DNA of 31,599 bases from CAYNWT01 sp964450955 (GTDB lineage: Bacteria > Planctomycetota > Planctomycetia > Planctomycetales > Planctomycetaceae): positions 1 to 31,599 of the forward strand of contig CAYVFI010000054.1 of assembly GCA_964450955.1 (NCBI GenBank), in the 5' to 3' direction. The stretch's first letter is position 1. Every line of letters begins with the position of its first letter. Both the position numbers and the translations under genes were made by a program. This document shows, in pieces, positions 17,483-26,161 of the stretch. The notes under the pieces are model-generated. The model searched no databases. It had not been told where the DNA came from and worked only from the letters and a program-made list of their open reading frames with translations.

Positions 17483-19294
17483 CTACTTGTAGAACGCTGG
17501 AACGTGCGGTTCGACGCCAAGCTTTTTGTAGTTGAAACCCGCCTTTAACGGTGTGTAGTCGCCCACAATATCCACAGAACTATCGGGCTTGATTTTCGAT
17601 TCCATTCCCATGCCCCAGTAGACGCCGTTCACGGTCAACCGGCGGACTCCCGCGTTTTCAAAATCCTCAGCAGAACCCATCGTGAAGTGCAGGATTCTTG
17701 ACGGCTTACCGTTGTTGCCAGTCCACGTTTTCGCCCACGCAACTGGAAGCGGTTCTTTCTTTTCGTTCGGTGGCGCGTTGCGTTCGAGATTGACCAGTGG
17801 CTGACCAAGAACCAGTTTCGTGCAGTCGCCAGGAAACGGAAAGTCGTCGGTGTGACAGCGATACACATCAGAGGTACCCCAAATGTCTTTCACTCCCGTA
17901 AGCACCGGATGCGTCTTATTTTCATCGACGATGATTCCCTGGGTCGCTTCGCGGTGCCAGCCACCATGGTGGCCACGAAAGGTTCCGCCCAGCATGTCAC
18001 GCATTGAGACTGGCTTGCCGGCAACCTCATACGGTTTTCCAGCCCAGAAACCATGATTGGCCGTACGCAGCGCGACCAGCGGCTTGCCCGAATCGAAGTA
18101 GGCGTGGAAGAATTGCTTTTGATCGTCCGCAAGCTGCATGAATCGTGAGAGCCAAATGACACAATCGGCTTTGGCCAGGTGTTCAAGCCCCGGAATCCTA
18201 TGCCGCCGCGTCGCGCGTTCTTCTTTCTTGAAGGGAGCCGGAAGTGTGGGATCGACTTCGCCTTTCTCGTTGACTGAAAACAAAACAGTGCAGTCAAATC
18301 CATGATGACGCGAGAGGACTTTCGCGAGCATCGGCATCGATTGTTCGCAGCGGTATTCCTGTTCGGCAGCAATCAAAACCACATGCTTGCCGCGCCCCGG
18401 TCCATTGTGCCCGGTGTACCTTAGCCAAAGTTCGCTGGCTGGAACCGGGTGTTCGCTTTTCACTTGCCCCAATTGCTTCTTTGCCGACCGCGTCGCGTTC
18501 TCAATTACAAAGTCCGTTAGCGTCTTACTTTGAAACCAACCGGACCACAGGGTGTGCCCCCGGCCTTTGACAACCTCCAGCGACATCGTGCCACCCAACT
18601 TTGCATACCGCTTAGCCACGATCGCTGAGTTTTGATCGTTAGGGACTAGTTTATCTGAGTCGCCGTGAATGTGATGAATTGGGACTCGAGCCTTCGCCAG
18701 GGAAGCCAACCGGTCGATGGGATTGTGCTTTGCCAGTTCGCTTTTGAGTTGCTCCTGAGTCATTCCGAACGCGCCGCAAGCGCGGTTCAGTCCCGGATAA
18801 CTTTCGAGATTGCAAACCGGATAGATGCCCGCAATCGCACTAACACGCGATGGGTTCTGTGCAGCCCAACTGTAAAGCATCAGCCCACCGCGGCTACGAG
18901 CCAAAAGAACCGGCTTATTGCTAAACCCGCGAGTCTTGACCAGGTAGTTGAACAATCCGTCGTACCCAGCGCGACCTTTTGGACTGCCGTAGGATTCCCC
19001 AACATCGATTCCAGCGATGGCGATGCCCGCTTTCAGAAAGCGTTCCAGCATCCACACCTCTTCCTTCCCCGGGAGGTTCTTCAAAGTCGGTGCGTAAAAA
19101 ACCCATGGTTTGCCCATTGCTGGTTTCCGGGGCGTGACGACGAACGCGTCTTGCCCGTTCAAGCGAAACGATTCTCCCGGCAGTGGCAGACGTTTGGTTC
19201 CGGCCGTAATTTGAGGTGCGGTTTGGGCCGCGGCAGGGGAGGGTAGCACGCACAAAGTCACGACCACAAAGGCGGCCAGTCGTCTAGAACTCAT
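17483..19294 (-). CDS. exported alpha/beta-hydrolase fused to a ThuA-like domain
   Basis: The frame is open to 19465, but ATG 19292-19294 has AGGGA five bases upstream and starts a clean signal peptide (MSSRRLAAFVVVTLCVLPSPAAA). This gives 603 residues. Residues about 40-265 form an alpha/beta hydrolase: nucleophile elbow LLARSRGG (Ser134), acid in HGDSDKLVP (Asp212 or Asp214) and GRGHTLW (His247). The elbow reads S-R-G-G rather than the classic G-x-S-x-G. Residues about 290-600 are ThuA-like (trehalose-utilisation/glutamine-amidotransferase-like fold): GKHVVLIAAEQEYR, DCVIWLSRF, GKPLVALRTANHGFW, GGTFRGHHGGWH, HPVLTGV and RILHFTMG. The two halves are usually separate proteins. A carbohydrate- or ester-processing role is likely but not specified by sequence. 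Confidence 0.85.
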   Translation of the reverse strand: MSSRRLAAFVVVTLCVLPSPAAAQTAPQITAGTKRLPLPGESFRLNGQDAFVVTPRKPAMGKPWVFYAPTLKNLPGKEEVWMLERFLKAGIAIAGIDVGESYGSPKGRAGYDGLFNYLVKTRGFSNKPVLLARSRGGLMLYSWAAQNPSRVSAIAGIYPVCNLESYPGLNRACGAFGMTQEQLKSELAKHNPIDRLASLAKARVPIHHIHGDSDKLVPNDQNSAIVAKRYAKLGGTMSLEVVKGRGHTLWSGWFQSKTLTDFVIENATRSAKKQLGQVKSEHPVPASELWLRYTGHNGPGRGKHVVLIAAEQEYRCEQSMPMLAKVLSRHHGFDCTVLFSVNEKGEVDPTLPAPFKKEERATRRHRIPGLEHLAKADCVIWLSRFMQLADDQKQFFHAYFDSGKPLVALRTANHGFWAGKPYEVAGKPVSMRDMLGGTFRGHHGGWHREATQGIIVDENKTHPVLTGVKDIWGTSDVYRCHTDDFPFPGDCTKLVLGQPLVNLERNAPPNEKKEPLPVAWAKTWTGNNGKPSRILHFTMGSAEDFENAGVRRLTVNGVYWGMGMESKIKPDSSVDIVGDYTPLKAGFNYKKLGVEPHVPAFYK

Positions 19295-19551
19295 ATCGGT
19301 CCCTGAAAGCAATGGGGGCTGTCGAAAGTTGTGCCGCATTCTGACGACTGCCATGACAAGCTTCCAGCCCTCGTCGCTGAAGTCATCAGGACCGACAACA
19401 GAACAACGAATGAGACAAGGGATGGATAGGGGCAGGACAAAGCCTGCACCACTGCCGGGATTCAATTGTGCCGCGACCGGACTTCGTCCGTCCTGAAACT
19501 GCCGCTGAGTTCAAAACCGCGTGCAATTCTGAGTTCAATTCGGTGTCGCTC

Positions 19552-20829
19552 TCAATCCGCGAAGTATGTCTTGCCGCTATCGTTGTAGTGCAGCAGGTTG
19601 TAGGGAGGAACCAGATCCATTGGCCGATTGGTCTTCACCAATTCGCACGCGATTCCGTATCGCCACGGATACGATTCAAGGTTCATGTAGCTACGATCGT
19701 GGTGATTCTTGTTCCCCCACGCTTCACCCGCGCCAACGATATCGAACCGATCAAACCTGCCGTTTGGCAGTCGGTGCAATCGTCCATGAACCGCAATTTT
19801 GCAGCCGCGACTGTTCTCTTTATTTCGATCGTGATCGTCAAACTTCGTCCCCATAAGACCATAGCCGGTCAGCCGCATTGAGACTCCCGTTTCATTCACA
19901 CCGGTCACAACAATTGTCATCGCAGACAACCGAACCGGCAGAGAACTGACACTGCCTTCCATGTAGTCAATGCCCATGGTGCTAAAGAACCGATGCTGAA
20001 TCTTCGAACTCACTTCCACCTCTTGCCCAGCGCGCACCGAAGTGGGGACCAACGTTTTCCACTCGTCTTCGCGAAGCCACATAAGGTCACTTTGCGTTTC
20101 GGCCATCCAACGGTCCGGATTCTGCTTGTAGAAAAAGATCTCCTGCCGCTCCAGCTTTCGCTCCGCATTGGGGGCAAGGTACGAACAGTAGCCGCGAACA
20201 ATCATTCCGTTTTTCGGCGGTGTTGGGACGGCCCGTTTTGACGAGTTCTTCGACGCTTTAATCTTTGGCTGGCGGTCTTGCACAGAGAGACGTTTGAACT
20301 CAGCAAGAACCGGTGCCAGTTCGCGTTCTCTTAGTCTCAGCGACTTACCTGCCGCCAACGACTTTCCGGAAGCAGACGCCGCGACCAGATGATTGTTGGC
20401 AGTACGAACAGCTTGACTAAACTGTTGCTCTTCGCGGTTGCCGCGGTACACAGCATCGATTGCCAGAGGGACAAAGTGTTCCTTGACATAATCCAATTCA
20501 ACCTGGGTCCCGGTGAACCACCGGGCACGATTAATCGTGCACTCGCCTCAGGTCCTCCCCAGCGGACTACCATCGGCCGCCATGAAGACGAGGATCGGTT
20601 TTCCTTCACGGGCAGCTCGCCTGCGAGCCTCCGTCACGTCAGTCAACCAACTCACCTCGCGCCATGTGCTCTGGCCCCGCTTCGGCTTGATCTCACGGGT
20701 CAGCCTGGCAAACTCGGCGTTGGAGATGGGTGACAGTTTAGCCTTTTGACCGGTTGCCGTGCTGCGGGCTCCGGACGCAAGGCAAAGTGTAAGGCCGGCA
20801 AGCGCCGCCCATCGCAGAGGCTGTCTCAT
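19552..20829 (-). CDS. exported thioredoxin-like protein with in-frame TGA (candidate selenoprotein)
   Basis: From ATG 20827-20829 (GGAG five bases upstream) a signal peptide (MRQPLRWAALAGLTLCLASG) leads into a thioredoxin-like segment: AREGKPILVFMAADGSPLGRT (residues about 73-93), then TGA at 20548-20550. The same frame continues without a stop as GECTINRARWFTGTQVELDY, VKEHFVPLAIDAV, and so on to 19552. The whole is 426 codons, or 425 residues if TGA is read. The downstream half has no ATG or GTG and no ribosome site near the break. Reading TGA as Sec gives U-G-E-C, a redox-type U-x-x-C pair. Two perfect hairpins follow the TGA at once. The C-terminal part (about 150-425) is mainly beta and unrecognised (WMAETQSDLMWLREDEWK, RLTGYGLMG, RFDIVGAGEAWGNK). 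The alternative is a recent nonsense mutation. The gene itself is solid; Sec is about even odds. Confidence 0.7.
20509..20547 (-). promoter_or_regulatory. SECIS-like tandem hairpins directly after the TGA
   Basis: On the transcribed strand the TGA is followed by GGCGAGT, then the perfect palindrome GCACGATTAATCGTGC (20540-20525). Next is CCCGGTG-GTT-CACCGGG (20525-20509), a perfect 7-bp stem with a 3-base loop. In the second hairpin the loop begins with G and starts 30 bases after the TGA, with 29 bases between. As I recall the bacterial SECIS consensus (upper stem 4-16 bp, small apical loop with G in the first two positions, loop roughly 16-37 bases from UGA), this fits. The first hairpin (loop UUAA) does not. 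Both lie in coding sequence. Confidence 0.45.
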
Positions 20830-21303
20830 GTGTGCTCCAATAGCTTTCTTCTTAGATATGCCTCAGCGGCCGGGGTTTGGCCGCGGCATTTCAAAATTCG
20901 GGATCCACAGCATGTACCCAAAAGGCAACACGGCCCGTCCATCCGCCGAAGCATACAAGTTGAGAGGTATTCAACCGGCCTCAACTTACTGGTCAATCTG
21001 ATCCTGACCCGGTTCCGCAGCCAACCAAACACGTACGTAAACCCACAGTCAGCGCGATTTGGTGACGAACCTTGAAGGGCCTCGGCCACGTTCATGTTCG
21101 CTCACAGACTGAGACGCGACGGATTTCGTTGCCGCCGGCCGCTCGCCGCATAAAGCCGGCAGCCTGGACCTGATTCGCTTTTGCGAAACAGCGACCACCG
21201 ATTCGCAGCAGTCTTCACGTTCAAGTACGGCCCGACCAGTTCGTGAGGAATTTTACTACCGACATCCAGCGCAACGACTCGCCCCCAGCCTCTGTGACAA
21301 GCG
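20830..21303. other. intergenic region of 474 bp
   Basis: There is no convincing gene. A minus-strand frame of 89 codons (20826-21095, starting MNVAEALQGSSPNRAD) overlaps the next gene's start as ATGA. Its Arg/Cys-rich composition does not look like a normal protein, and it may be a dispersed repeat. The promoter of the downstream thioredoxin-like gene should lie here. The 21100-21300 part shows nothing I can identify. Confidence 0.4.
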
Positions 21304-22581
21304 CTATTGATGCGCCTTGTCAGAGATATCCTTACGGCACCACGCGCCGTCCCAGCGAATTTCTTTGACAGCCTGATACGCTTTCAGCTTCGCTTCAGGA
21401 ATGTTATTCCCGATCGCTGTGACTCCCAGCACTCGTCCGCCATTCGTGAGAACGTCGTCACCGCTGGTCATGGTTCCTGCGTGGAATACTTTCGTGTCCG
21501 GCAATTCGTCGGCGGCGACCAGCCCTCTGATCTTTTTCTCTTTCTCGTAGGAGCCGGGGTAACCCTCTGACGCCATGACAACACACACGGCTGGCCGCGG
21601 ATCCCATTCAATTTCTTCGAACTCACTTAGCCTGTGCTCAGCGGCCGCCAACAGAATATCGGCAAGATCGGTCTTCAATCGCATCAGCACAGGCTGCGCT
21701 TCGGGGTCTCCAAAACGCACATTGAACTCGATTACTTTCGGGCCTTGATGAGTAATAATCAGCCCCGCATACAGCACACCAGAGAACGGCGTCTTGCGAC
21801 GGCGCATCGTGTGCACGGTCGGGATGAGAATGCGATTTACAATCTCGTCCATGATCTCGGGAGTCACCAACGGAGCAGGGCAGTAGGCCCCCATGCCGCC
21901 CGTATTGGGCCCCAGGTCTCCGTCCAACGCCCGTTTGTGATCCTGCGATGCGTCAAGCGCGACAATGGTTCCACCGTCTACGATGGCCAGGATACTGGCT
22001 TCCTCACCCTCCAGCAGTTCTTCCAGCAAAATCTCACTACCGGCTTCGCTGAACAGACCATTGACCAGAAGCTCCTCAACAGCGGCCAGCGCTTCGGTCT
22101 TGTCTTTGCAAACAAATACACCTTTTCCCGCGGCCAACCCATCAGCCTTCACAACGATCCCGGTCTCGAGTTCTTCAAGGTACTCGCGAGCTGCCTCAAT
22201 GTCGTTCTTCCCAAAGGCCTGGTATGAACCAGTGGGAACGTTGGCTTGTTTCATGACCTCTTTGGCGAACCGCTTGCTGCCCTCCAGTTTTGCAGCCGCC
22301 CTGGTTGGACCGAACACCTTAAGGCCCGCCGCGGCAAAGGCATCCACAATTCCCGCAACCAACGGCGCTTCGGGGCCGATGACGGTGAGATCGATATTCT
22401 TGTCGGTAGCAAACTTCACCAGGCCTTTGATGTCATCAGCCGCAATATCGACATTCTGGCCATCTTTCGCAGTCCCTGCATTCCCCGGGGCGCAGTAGAC
22501 CCGCATCACTTTGGGCGACTGCGCGAGCTTCCACACCAAAGCGTGCTCACGACCACCTTGTCCAACAACCAATATCTTCAT
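21304..22581 (-). CDS. purD: phosphoribosylamine-glycine ligase
   Basis: This cytoplasmic ATP-grasp enzyme makes glycinamide ribonucleotide from phosphoribosylamine, glycine and ATP, the second step of de novo purine synthesis. The frame is open to 22797, but the conserved family start MKILVVGQGGREHALVWKL begins at ATG 22579-22581, giving 425 residues, the usual length. Visible elements are the N-terminal GxGGREHA loop, IDLTVIGPEAPL, LEGSKRFAKEVM, the ATP-grasp KADGLAAGKGV, SQDHKRALDGDLGPNTGGMG, and the metal/phosphate site VIEFNVRFGDPEAQ. It is divergent from asd across 257 bp that should hold both promoters. No other purine gene is adjacent. Confidence 0.96.
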   Translation of the reverse strand: MKILVVGQGGREHALVWKLAQSPKVMRVYCAPGNAGTAKDGQNVDIAADDIKGLVKFATDKNIDLTVIGPEAPLVAGIVDAFAAAGLKVFGPTRAAAKLEGSKRFAKEVMKQANVPTGSYQAFGKNDIEAAREYLEELETGIVVKADGLAAGKGVFVCKDKTEALAAVEELLVNGLFSEAGSEILLEELLEGEEASILAIVDGGTIVALDASQDHKRALDGDLGPNTGGMGAYCPAPLVTPEIMDEIVNRILIPTVHTMRRRKTPFSGVLYAGLIITHQGPKVIEFNVRFGDPEAQPVLMRLKTDLADILLAAAEHRLSEFEEIEWDPRPAVCVVMASEGYPGSYEKEKKIRGLVAADELPDTKVFHAGTMTSGDDVLTNGGRVLGVTAIGNNIPEAKLKAYQAVKEIRWDGAWCRKDISDKAHQ

Positions 22582-22827
22582 CGAAATGAACCCGAACCAA
22601 TGACTTATAACAGATGGTTCCAACCAGCCCCTGAAGGGCTCTGACCAGGACGTTCCCTGAACACGTCCCGTTCCGCAGTCGCTTGTGAAACCAGTTTGAG
22701 CGCGTGTCGGCACCGGCAGACACGATTTCGCTGAATCGGCCGTAGGATTGCAGTCCCTCCACAGAATCACAAGCGAGTGTTTGGAACCCGATCGCATGGA
22801 CGACTATAGTCTTCGCGTCATACTTTG

Positions 22828-22832
22828 AAGGA
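22828..22832 (+). promoter_or_regulatory. Shine-Dalgarno AAGGA deciding the asd start
   Basis: AAGGA abuts a first ATG at 22833 with no spacing, but lies six bases before the ATG at 22839. The second ATG is therefore the likely start. Confidence 0.6.
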
Positions 22833-22838
22833 ATGCAG

Positions 22839-23870
22839 ATGTCGTCATCAATTAAGACCGTCGCAGTTATCGGAGCCACCGGAGCTGTCGGTCGAATCAT
22901 TCTCCAACTGCTCGAAGAACGGGCCTTCCCGGCCGACACGTTTCGCCTGATGGCCTCGGCCCGTTCAGCGGGAACCAAGGTTCAGTTTCGAGGAACCGAA
23001 CACACCATCGAAGAAGTCACCAAAGACAGCTTCGCCGGTGTGGACCTTGTCATCGCCAGCACTCCAGATGCGACCGCTGCAGAGTTATTGCCGCACGCGA
23101 TCAAAGCCGGAGCCAAAGTCATCGATGAATCTGGCTTCTGGCGAATGAACCCGGAAGTGGCGTTGGTGGTCCCGGAGATCAACCCGGAAGCGGCGCTTAA
23201 CGCGAAAGGAATCATCGCCAGCCCGAACTGCTCGACCACACAAATGGTTCTGGCACTGAAGCCGCTCCACGATGCCGCAACCGTCAAACGAGTCATCGTT
23301 AGCACATACCAGGCCACAAGTGGCGCCGGTCTGCAGGGAACGACGGATCTCATGGAAGGCTCAAGAGCTTTCTTAGACGACGAACAGTACCAGTACTCAG
23401 CGTTCTCCAGCCCAATCGCGTTCAACGCCATCCCACAAATTGGAAGCTTCAAAGAAGACGGCTATACAAGCGAAGAACTAAAGATGGTGTTCGAGACCCG
23501 CAAGATACTGGGCGACGAATCCATCCAAATCAGTCCAACGTGCATTCGTATTCCCGTCGCGAATTGCCACAGCGAAACCATAACAGTCGAAACCGAAACG
23601 CCAGTCTCGCCCGAACAGGCCAGAGAGCTTTTCTCAAACTTTCCGGGGATCACAGTCGTTGACGACGTCAACGAGTGCCTGTATCCAACCCCCAGCAACA
23701 GCACCCAGAAAGATGACGTCTTCGTCGGACGCATTCGCCGCGATTTATCTCACCCAAACGGGCTGAACTTCTGGTGCGTCAGCGACAACCTTCGAAAAGG
23801 CGCCGCCACCAACGCCGTGCAAATCGCCGAACTGCTGGCCAGCAACCAAAGCCGCGTCAGCCATTCATGA
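22839..23870 (+). CDS. asd: aspartate-semialdehyde dehydrogenase
   Basis: This enzyme reduces beta-aspartyl phosphate to aspartate semialdehyde with NADPH, the branch point to lysine/diaminopimelate, threonine and methionine. From ATG 22839 the product is 343 residues, normal for the family. It shows the NADP-binding AVIGATGAVGRIILQLL, IASPNCSTTQ with the catalytic Cys131, STYQATSGAGLQG, and a late RIRRDLSHPNGLNFWCVSDN segment containing substrate-binding and NADP-contacting residues. The gene stands alone, divergent from purD. lysA, a later step of the same pathway, is about 2.3 kb away on the other strand with the RTX-like gene between. It ends in TGA, showing that TGA is a normal stop in this genome. 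Confidence 0.96.
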   Translation: MSSSIKTVAVIGATGAVGRIILQLLEERAFPADTFRLMASARSAGTKVQFRGTEHTIEEVTKDSFAGVDLVIASTPDATAAELLPHAIKAGAKVIDESGFWRMNPEVALVVPEINPEAALNAKGIIASPNCSTTQMVLALKPLHDAATVKRVIVSTYQATSGAGLQGTTDLMEGSRAFLDDEQYQYSAFSSPIAFNAIPQIGSFKEDGYTSEELKMVFETRKILGDESIQISPTCIRIPVANCHSETITVETETPVSPEQARELFSNFPGITVVDDVNECLYPTPSNSTQKDDVFVGRIRRDLSHPNGLNFWCVSDNLRKGAATNAVQIAELLASNQSRVSHS

Positions 23871-24034
23871 TCCGGGGTCAGACGACAATTTGTTAGCGAT
23901 AACCGAACGGCCAATCGCCTGCGTGGCACCAAATTTTACGGCCTGACAAAGCATTAGAAGCTTAGCGATTGCGACTTCGCCGCATGCCCACATCTTCGAA
24001 CACGGGGCACTGGAGCGAACTCAAGACAGCGCAT

Positions 24035-24067
24035 AAAAAAGCCAGCACCGGACTTCGGTGCTGGCTT
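24035..24067 (-). terminator. rho-independent terminator of the RTX-like gene
   Basis: A perfect 12-bp stem, AAGCCAGCACCG (24039-24050) with CGGTGCTGGCTT (24056-24067), surrounds a 5-base loop. On the minus strand it is followed by a T-run (24040-24035). It begins 22 bases beyond the stop of the repeat-protein gene. On the plus strand the stem lacks a following T-run, so it serves asd poorly. Confidence 0.9.
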
Positions 24068-24088
24068 AGTCTTTGGTCACCGACGTGG

Positions 24089-25945
24089 CTAGATGAGGTC
24101 CAGAGCTTCGCCGGCCTCACGATCCTTCAGGAAGTCATCCTCAGTCGAACTTGAGAAGAACCAGTCAAGGTCGCCGCCACCGATCAGTTCATCGTTACCT
24201 GAATCGTCGCTTACGGAAGGCCCAATTGAAGAGCCATTGCCAATGCTGGAACTATTCAGGAATTCGTTACCATTAACGCGGTCTTCGCTACCACTGCCGT
24301 TTCGGATATTGGCAATCACAACTTCATAGCTGCGACCTGAAGTCCACTCATCACGGATTACCAGCAAGTCTGACGTCACTTCGCCCGGGATTAAGGCGTC
24401 TGAGCCTCCCTGGCCGTTCAGCTTGTCACTGCCAACACCGCCAAGCAGCAAGTCGTCGCCGTCGCCACCAACAACGGTATCATCTCCGTCGCCGCCGCGA
24501 ACAACGTCATTACCATTGCCACCATCGACTCGGTCAGCATCGTTGCCGCCACTCAGGACGTCGTCGTCTCGACCACCACCCAGCGTGTCGCTTCCAGCAC
24601 CACCGGCAAGCGTGTCTTCGCCGTCGTTGCCAAACAGCTCATCATCACCCTGACCACCATCCACGCGGTCGTTACCGTTTTCGCCTGAAGCCTTATCGTC
24701 TCCAAGACCACCACCAAGCGTATCGTCGCCGTCGCCACCGATAATGGTATCGTTGTCATCGTTGCCAAAGACACGGTCGTTGCCGCGACCACCATCAACT
24801 CGGTCGTCGCCAGCATCTCCTCTCAGTGAGTCGTCGCCAGTACCACCACCAAGCGTGTCGGCTCCATTACCACCCTCGATTGTGTCATTTCCATCGGCGC
24901 CAATCAGAAGATCGATACCGGATCCACCACCAATCTGGTCGTCTCCGGCGTTGCCCCGAACCTCATCATCGCCTTCGCCACCTTGCAGGGTATCCGGGCC
25001 GACGCCACCGTGTAGCGTGTCATTGTCAGCCTCGCCCTGAGCAAGTCCACCGGCCGGAACAAGCAGGAAGATCTCGTCATTCCCGTCTCCGCCACGCAGA
25101 ACATCCCCGCCAGTACCCTGCCATTCGTAGATCCAGTCATCACCGTTTCCAGTGCTGACAGTGTCGTCGCCGTCACCACCAATGGCCGTGTCGTCACCGT
25201 CGCCACCGTTAACAATGTCGGTGCCCTGGTCGCCGCTGAGAACGTCGTTCCCGCTTTCACCATTTATTGTGTCGTCATTTTGGTTCCCGACAAGCGTATC
25301 GTCGCCGTCACCACCGAACAGAAGGTCGTCGCCTTCATGCCCAAGAATGCGGTCATTGCCATCACCACCTCTGACAACATCATTGCCAACATCACCGGCC
25401 AGCAGATCGTCGCCGAGACCACCGTTGAGCTCATCGGGGCCACCTTCGCCATCGATGTTATCATTGCCAGCACCACCGACCAGGCTGTCGGCGCCGTCGC
25501 CACCGTTTATCCGGTCTCGCCCGTCGCCACCGCTGATTGTGTCGTCACCAGAACCACCAAACAGCAAGTCATCGTTCGCTGAACCGACAATCAAATCGTC
25601 GCCACCACCGCCGCGGACTTCATCAGCAGCACCGCTTAGCGTGTCGTCACCTTCGCCACCAACCACTTCACCGTCGATATCGAACTCGATATTGTCGTTA
25701 CCGGCGCCGCCATCAATCCGGACGCGAGCCACATCCGCAGCCGTGAACAGCTCGGGCGCCTCGCCGTCGCAGCTAACAACAATCTGCCCGTTCGAATTAG
25801 GCAGAACCGAGAATGTATCGTTCCCGTCGCTTCCTTCCACGACCAAGGTGGAACCATCCATAAACGCGTTCACTGCGCTAAGCAGAGCTCGTGTTTCCAG
25901 AGATTCGGGCAATCCATTTACAGCGCGACGCTTCCTGCGATTCAT
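24089..25945 (-). CDS. RTX-like calcium-binding repeat protein with LEPR-XLL-type N-terminus
   Basis: I start at ATG 25943-25945 (AAGGA eight bases upstream) rather than the TTG at 25963, giving 618 residues. The N-terminus MNRRKRRAVNGLPESLETR followed by ALLSA matches the planctomycete LEPR-XLL type motif (basic start, then LExRxLLSA), seen on large exported surface proteins. From about residue 85 to 510 the protein is almost wholly RTX-type nonapeptides GGxGxDxUx (GGEGDDTLSG, GGSGDDTISG, GGDGNDRILG and several dozen more), which wind into a Ca-filled beta-roll. The roughly 100 C-terminal residues are Ser/Asn/Asp-rich and acidic (SSSIGNGSSIGPSVSDDSG). No enzymatic domain is visible, so it is probably a secreted or surface scaffold. 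A strong terminator follows. Confidence 0.88.
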   Translation of the reverse strand: MNRRKRRAVNGLPESLETRALLSAVNAFMDGSTLVVEGSDGNDTFSVLPNSNGQIVVSCDGEAPELFTAADVARVRIDGGAGNDNIEFDIDGEVVGGEGDDTLSGAADEVRGGGGDDLIVGSANDDLLFGGSGDDTISGGDGRDRINGGDGADSLVGGAGNDNIDGEGGPDELNGGLGDDLLAGDVGNDVVRGGDGNDRILGHEGDDLLFGGDGDDTLVGNQNDDTINGESGNDVLSGDQGTDIVNGGDGDDTAIGGDGDDTVSTGNGDDWIYEWQGTGGDVLRGGDGNDEIFLLVPAGGLAQGEADNDTLHGGVGPDTLQGGEGDDEVRGNAGDDQIGGGSGIDLLIGADGNDTIEGGNGADTLGGGTGDDSLRGDAGDDRVDGGRGNDRVFGNDDNDTIIGGDGDDTLGGGLGDDKASGENGNDRVDGGQGDDELFGNDGEDTLAGGAGSDTLGGGRDDDVLSGGNDADRVDGGNGNDVVRGGDGDDTVVGGDGDDLLLGGVGSDKLNGQGGSDALIPGEVTSDLLVIRDEWTSGRSYEVVIANIRNGSGSEDRVNGNEFLNSSSIGNGSSIGPSVSDDSGNDELIGGGDLDWFFSSSTEDDFLKDREAGEALDLI

Positions 25946-26161
25946 CTTTGCAATCCTTTGCAATGGCTCTCAAAACGGCTGCCCGCAATGTGCTTGGGGA
26001 CTTGCACCGAAACGATGCCAGCCTGTCGGTCGTATCGACCGCACTTACCCTGAGGATTATTGCGATCAGGCAGACAGGAGCGAACATGAATTGCAGCGCA
26101 TAATTCCAGCCAAACCTGCAACCACGGCCGCACAGAACCAGCAATACCTGCCGAGCAGACC

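Noticed and set aside
20494..20496. TTG as an independent start for the downstream part of the thioredoxin-like gene
   Set aside because: There is no ribosome site before it, and the in-frame residues between the TGA and this TTG continue the same protein.
22582..22797. Longer purD with about 72 extra N-terminal residues
   Set aside because: The conserved family start MKILVVGQGGREHA is at 22581, and the upstream residues do not resemble any PurD N-terminus.
23874..23883. GGGGTCAGAC shared with the transposase gene (320-329, opposite strand)
   Set aside because: A 10-base match without inverted repeats or further similarity is not enough to call a REP element.
26027..26041. Inverted repeat CGGTCG-TAT-CGACCG between the RTX-like gene and lysA
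   Set aside because: The 6-bp stem has no T-run on either strand, and its position gives no clear role as terminator or operator.
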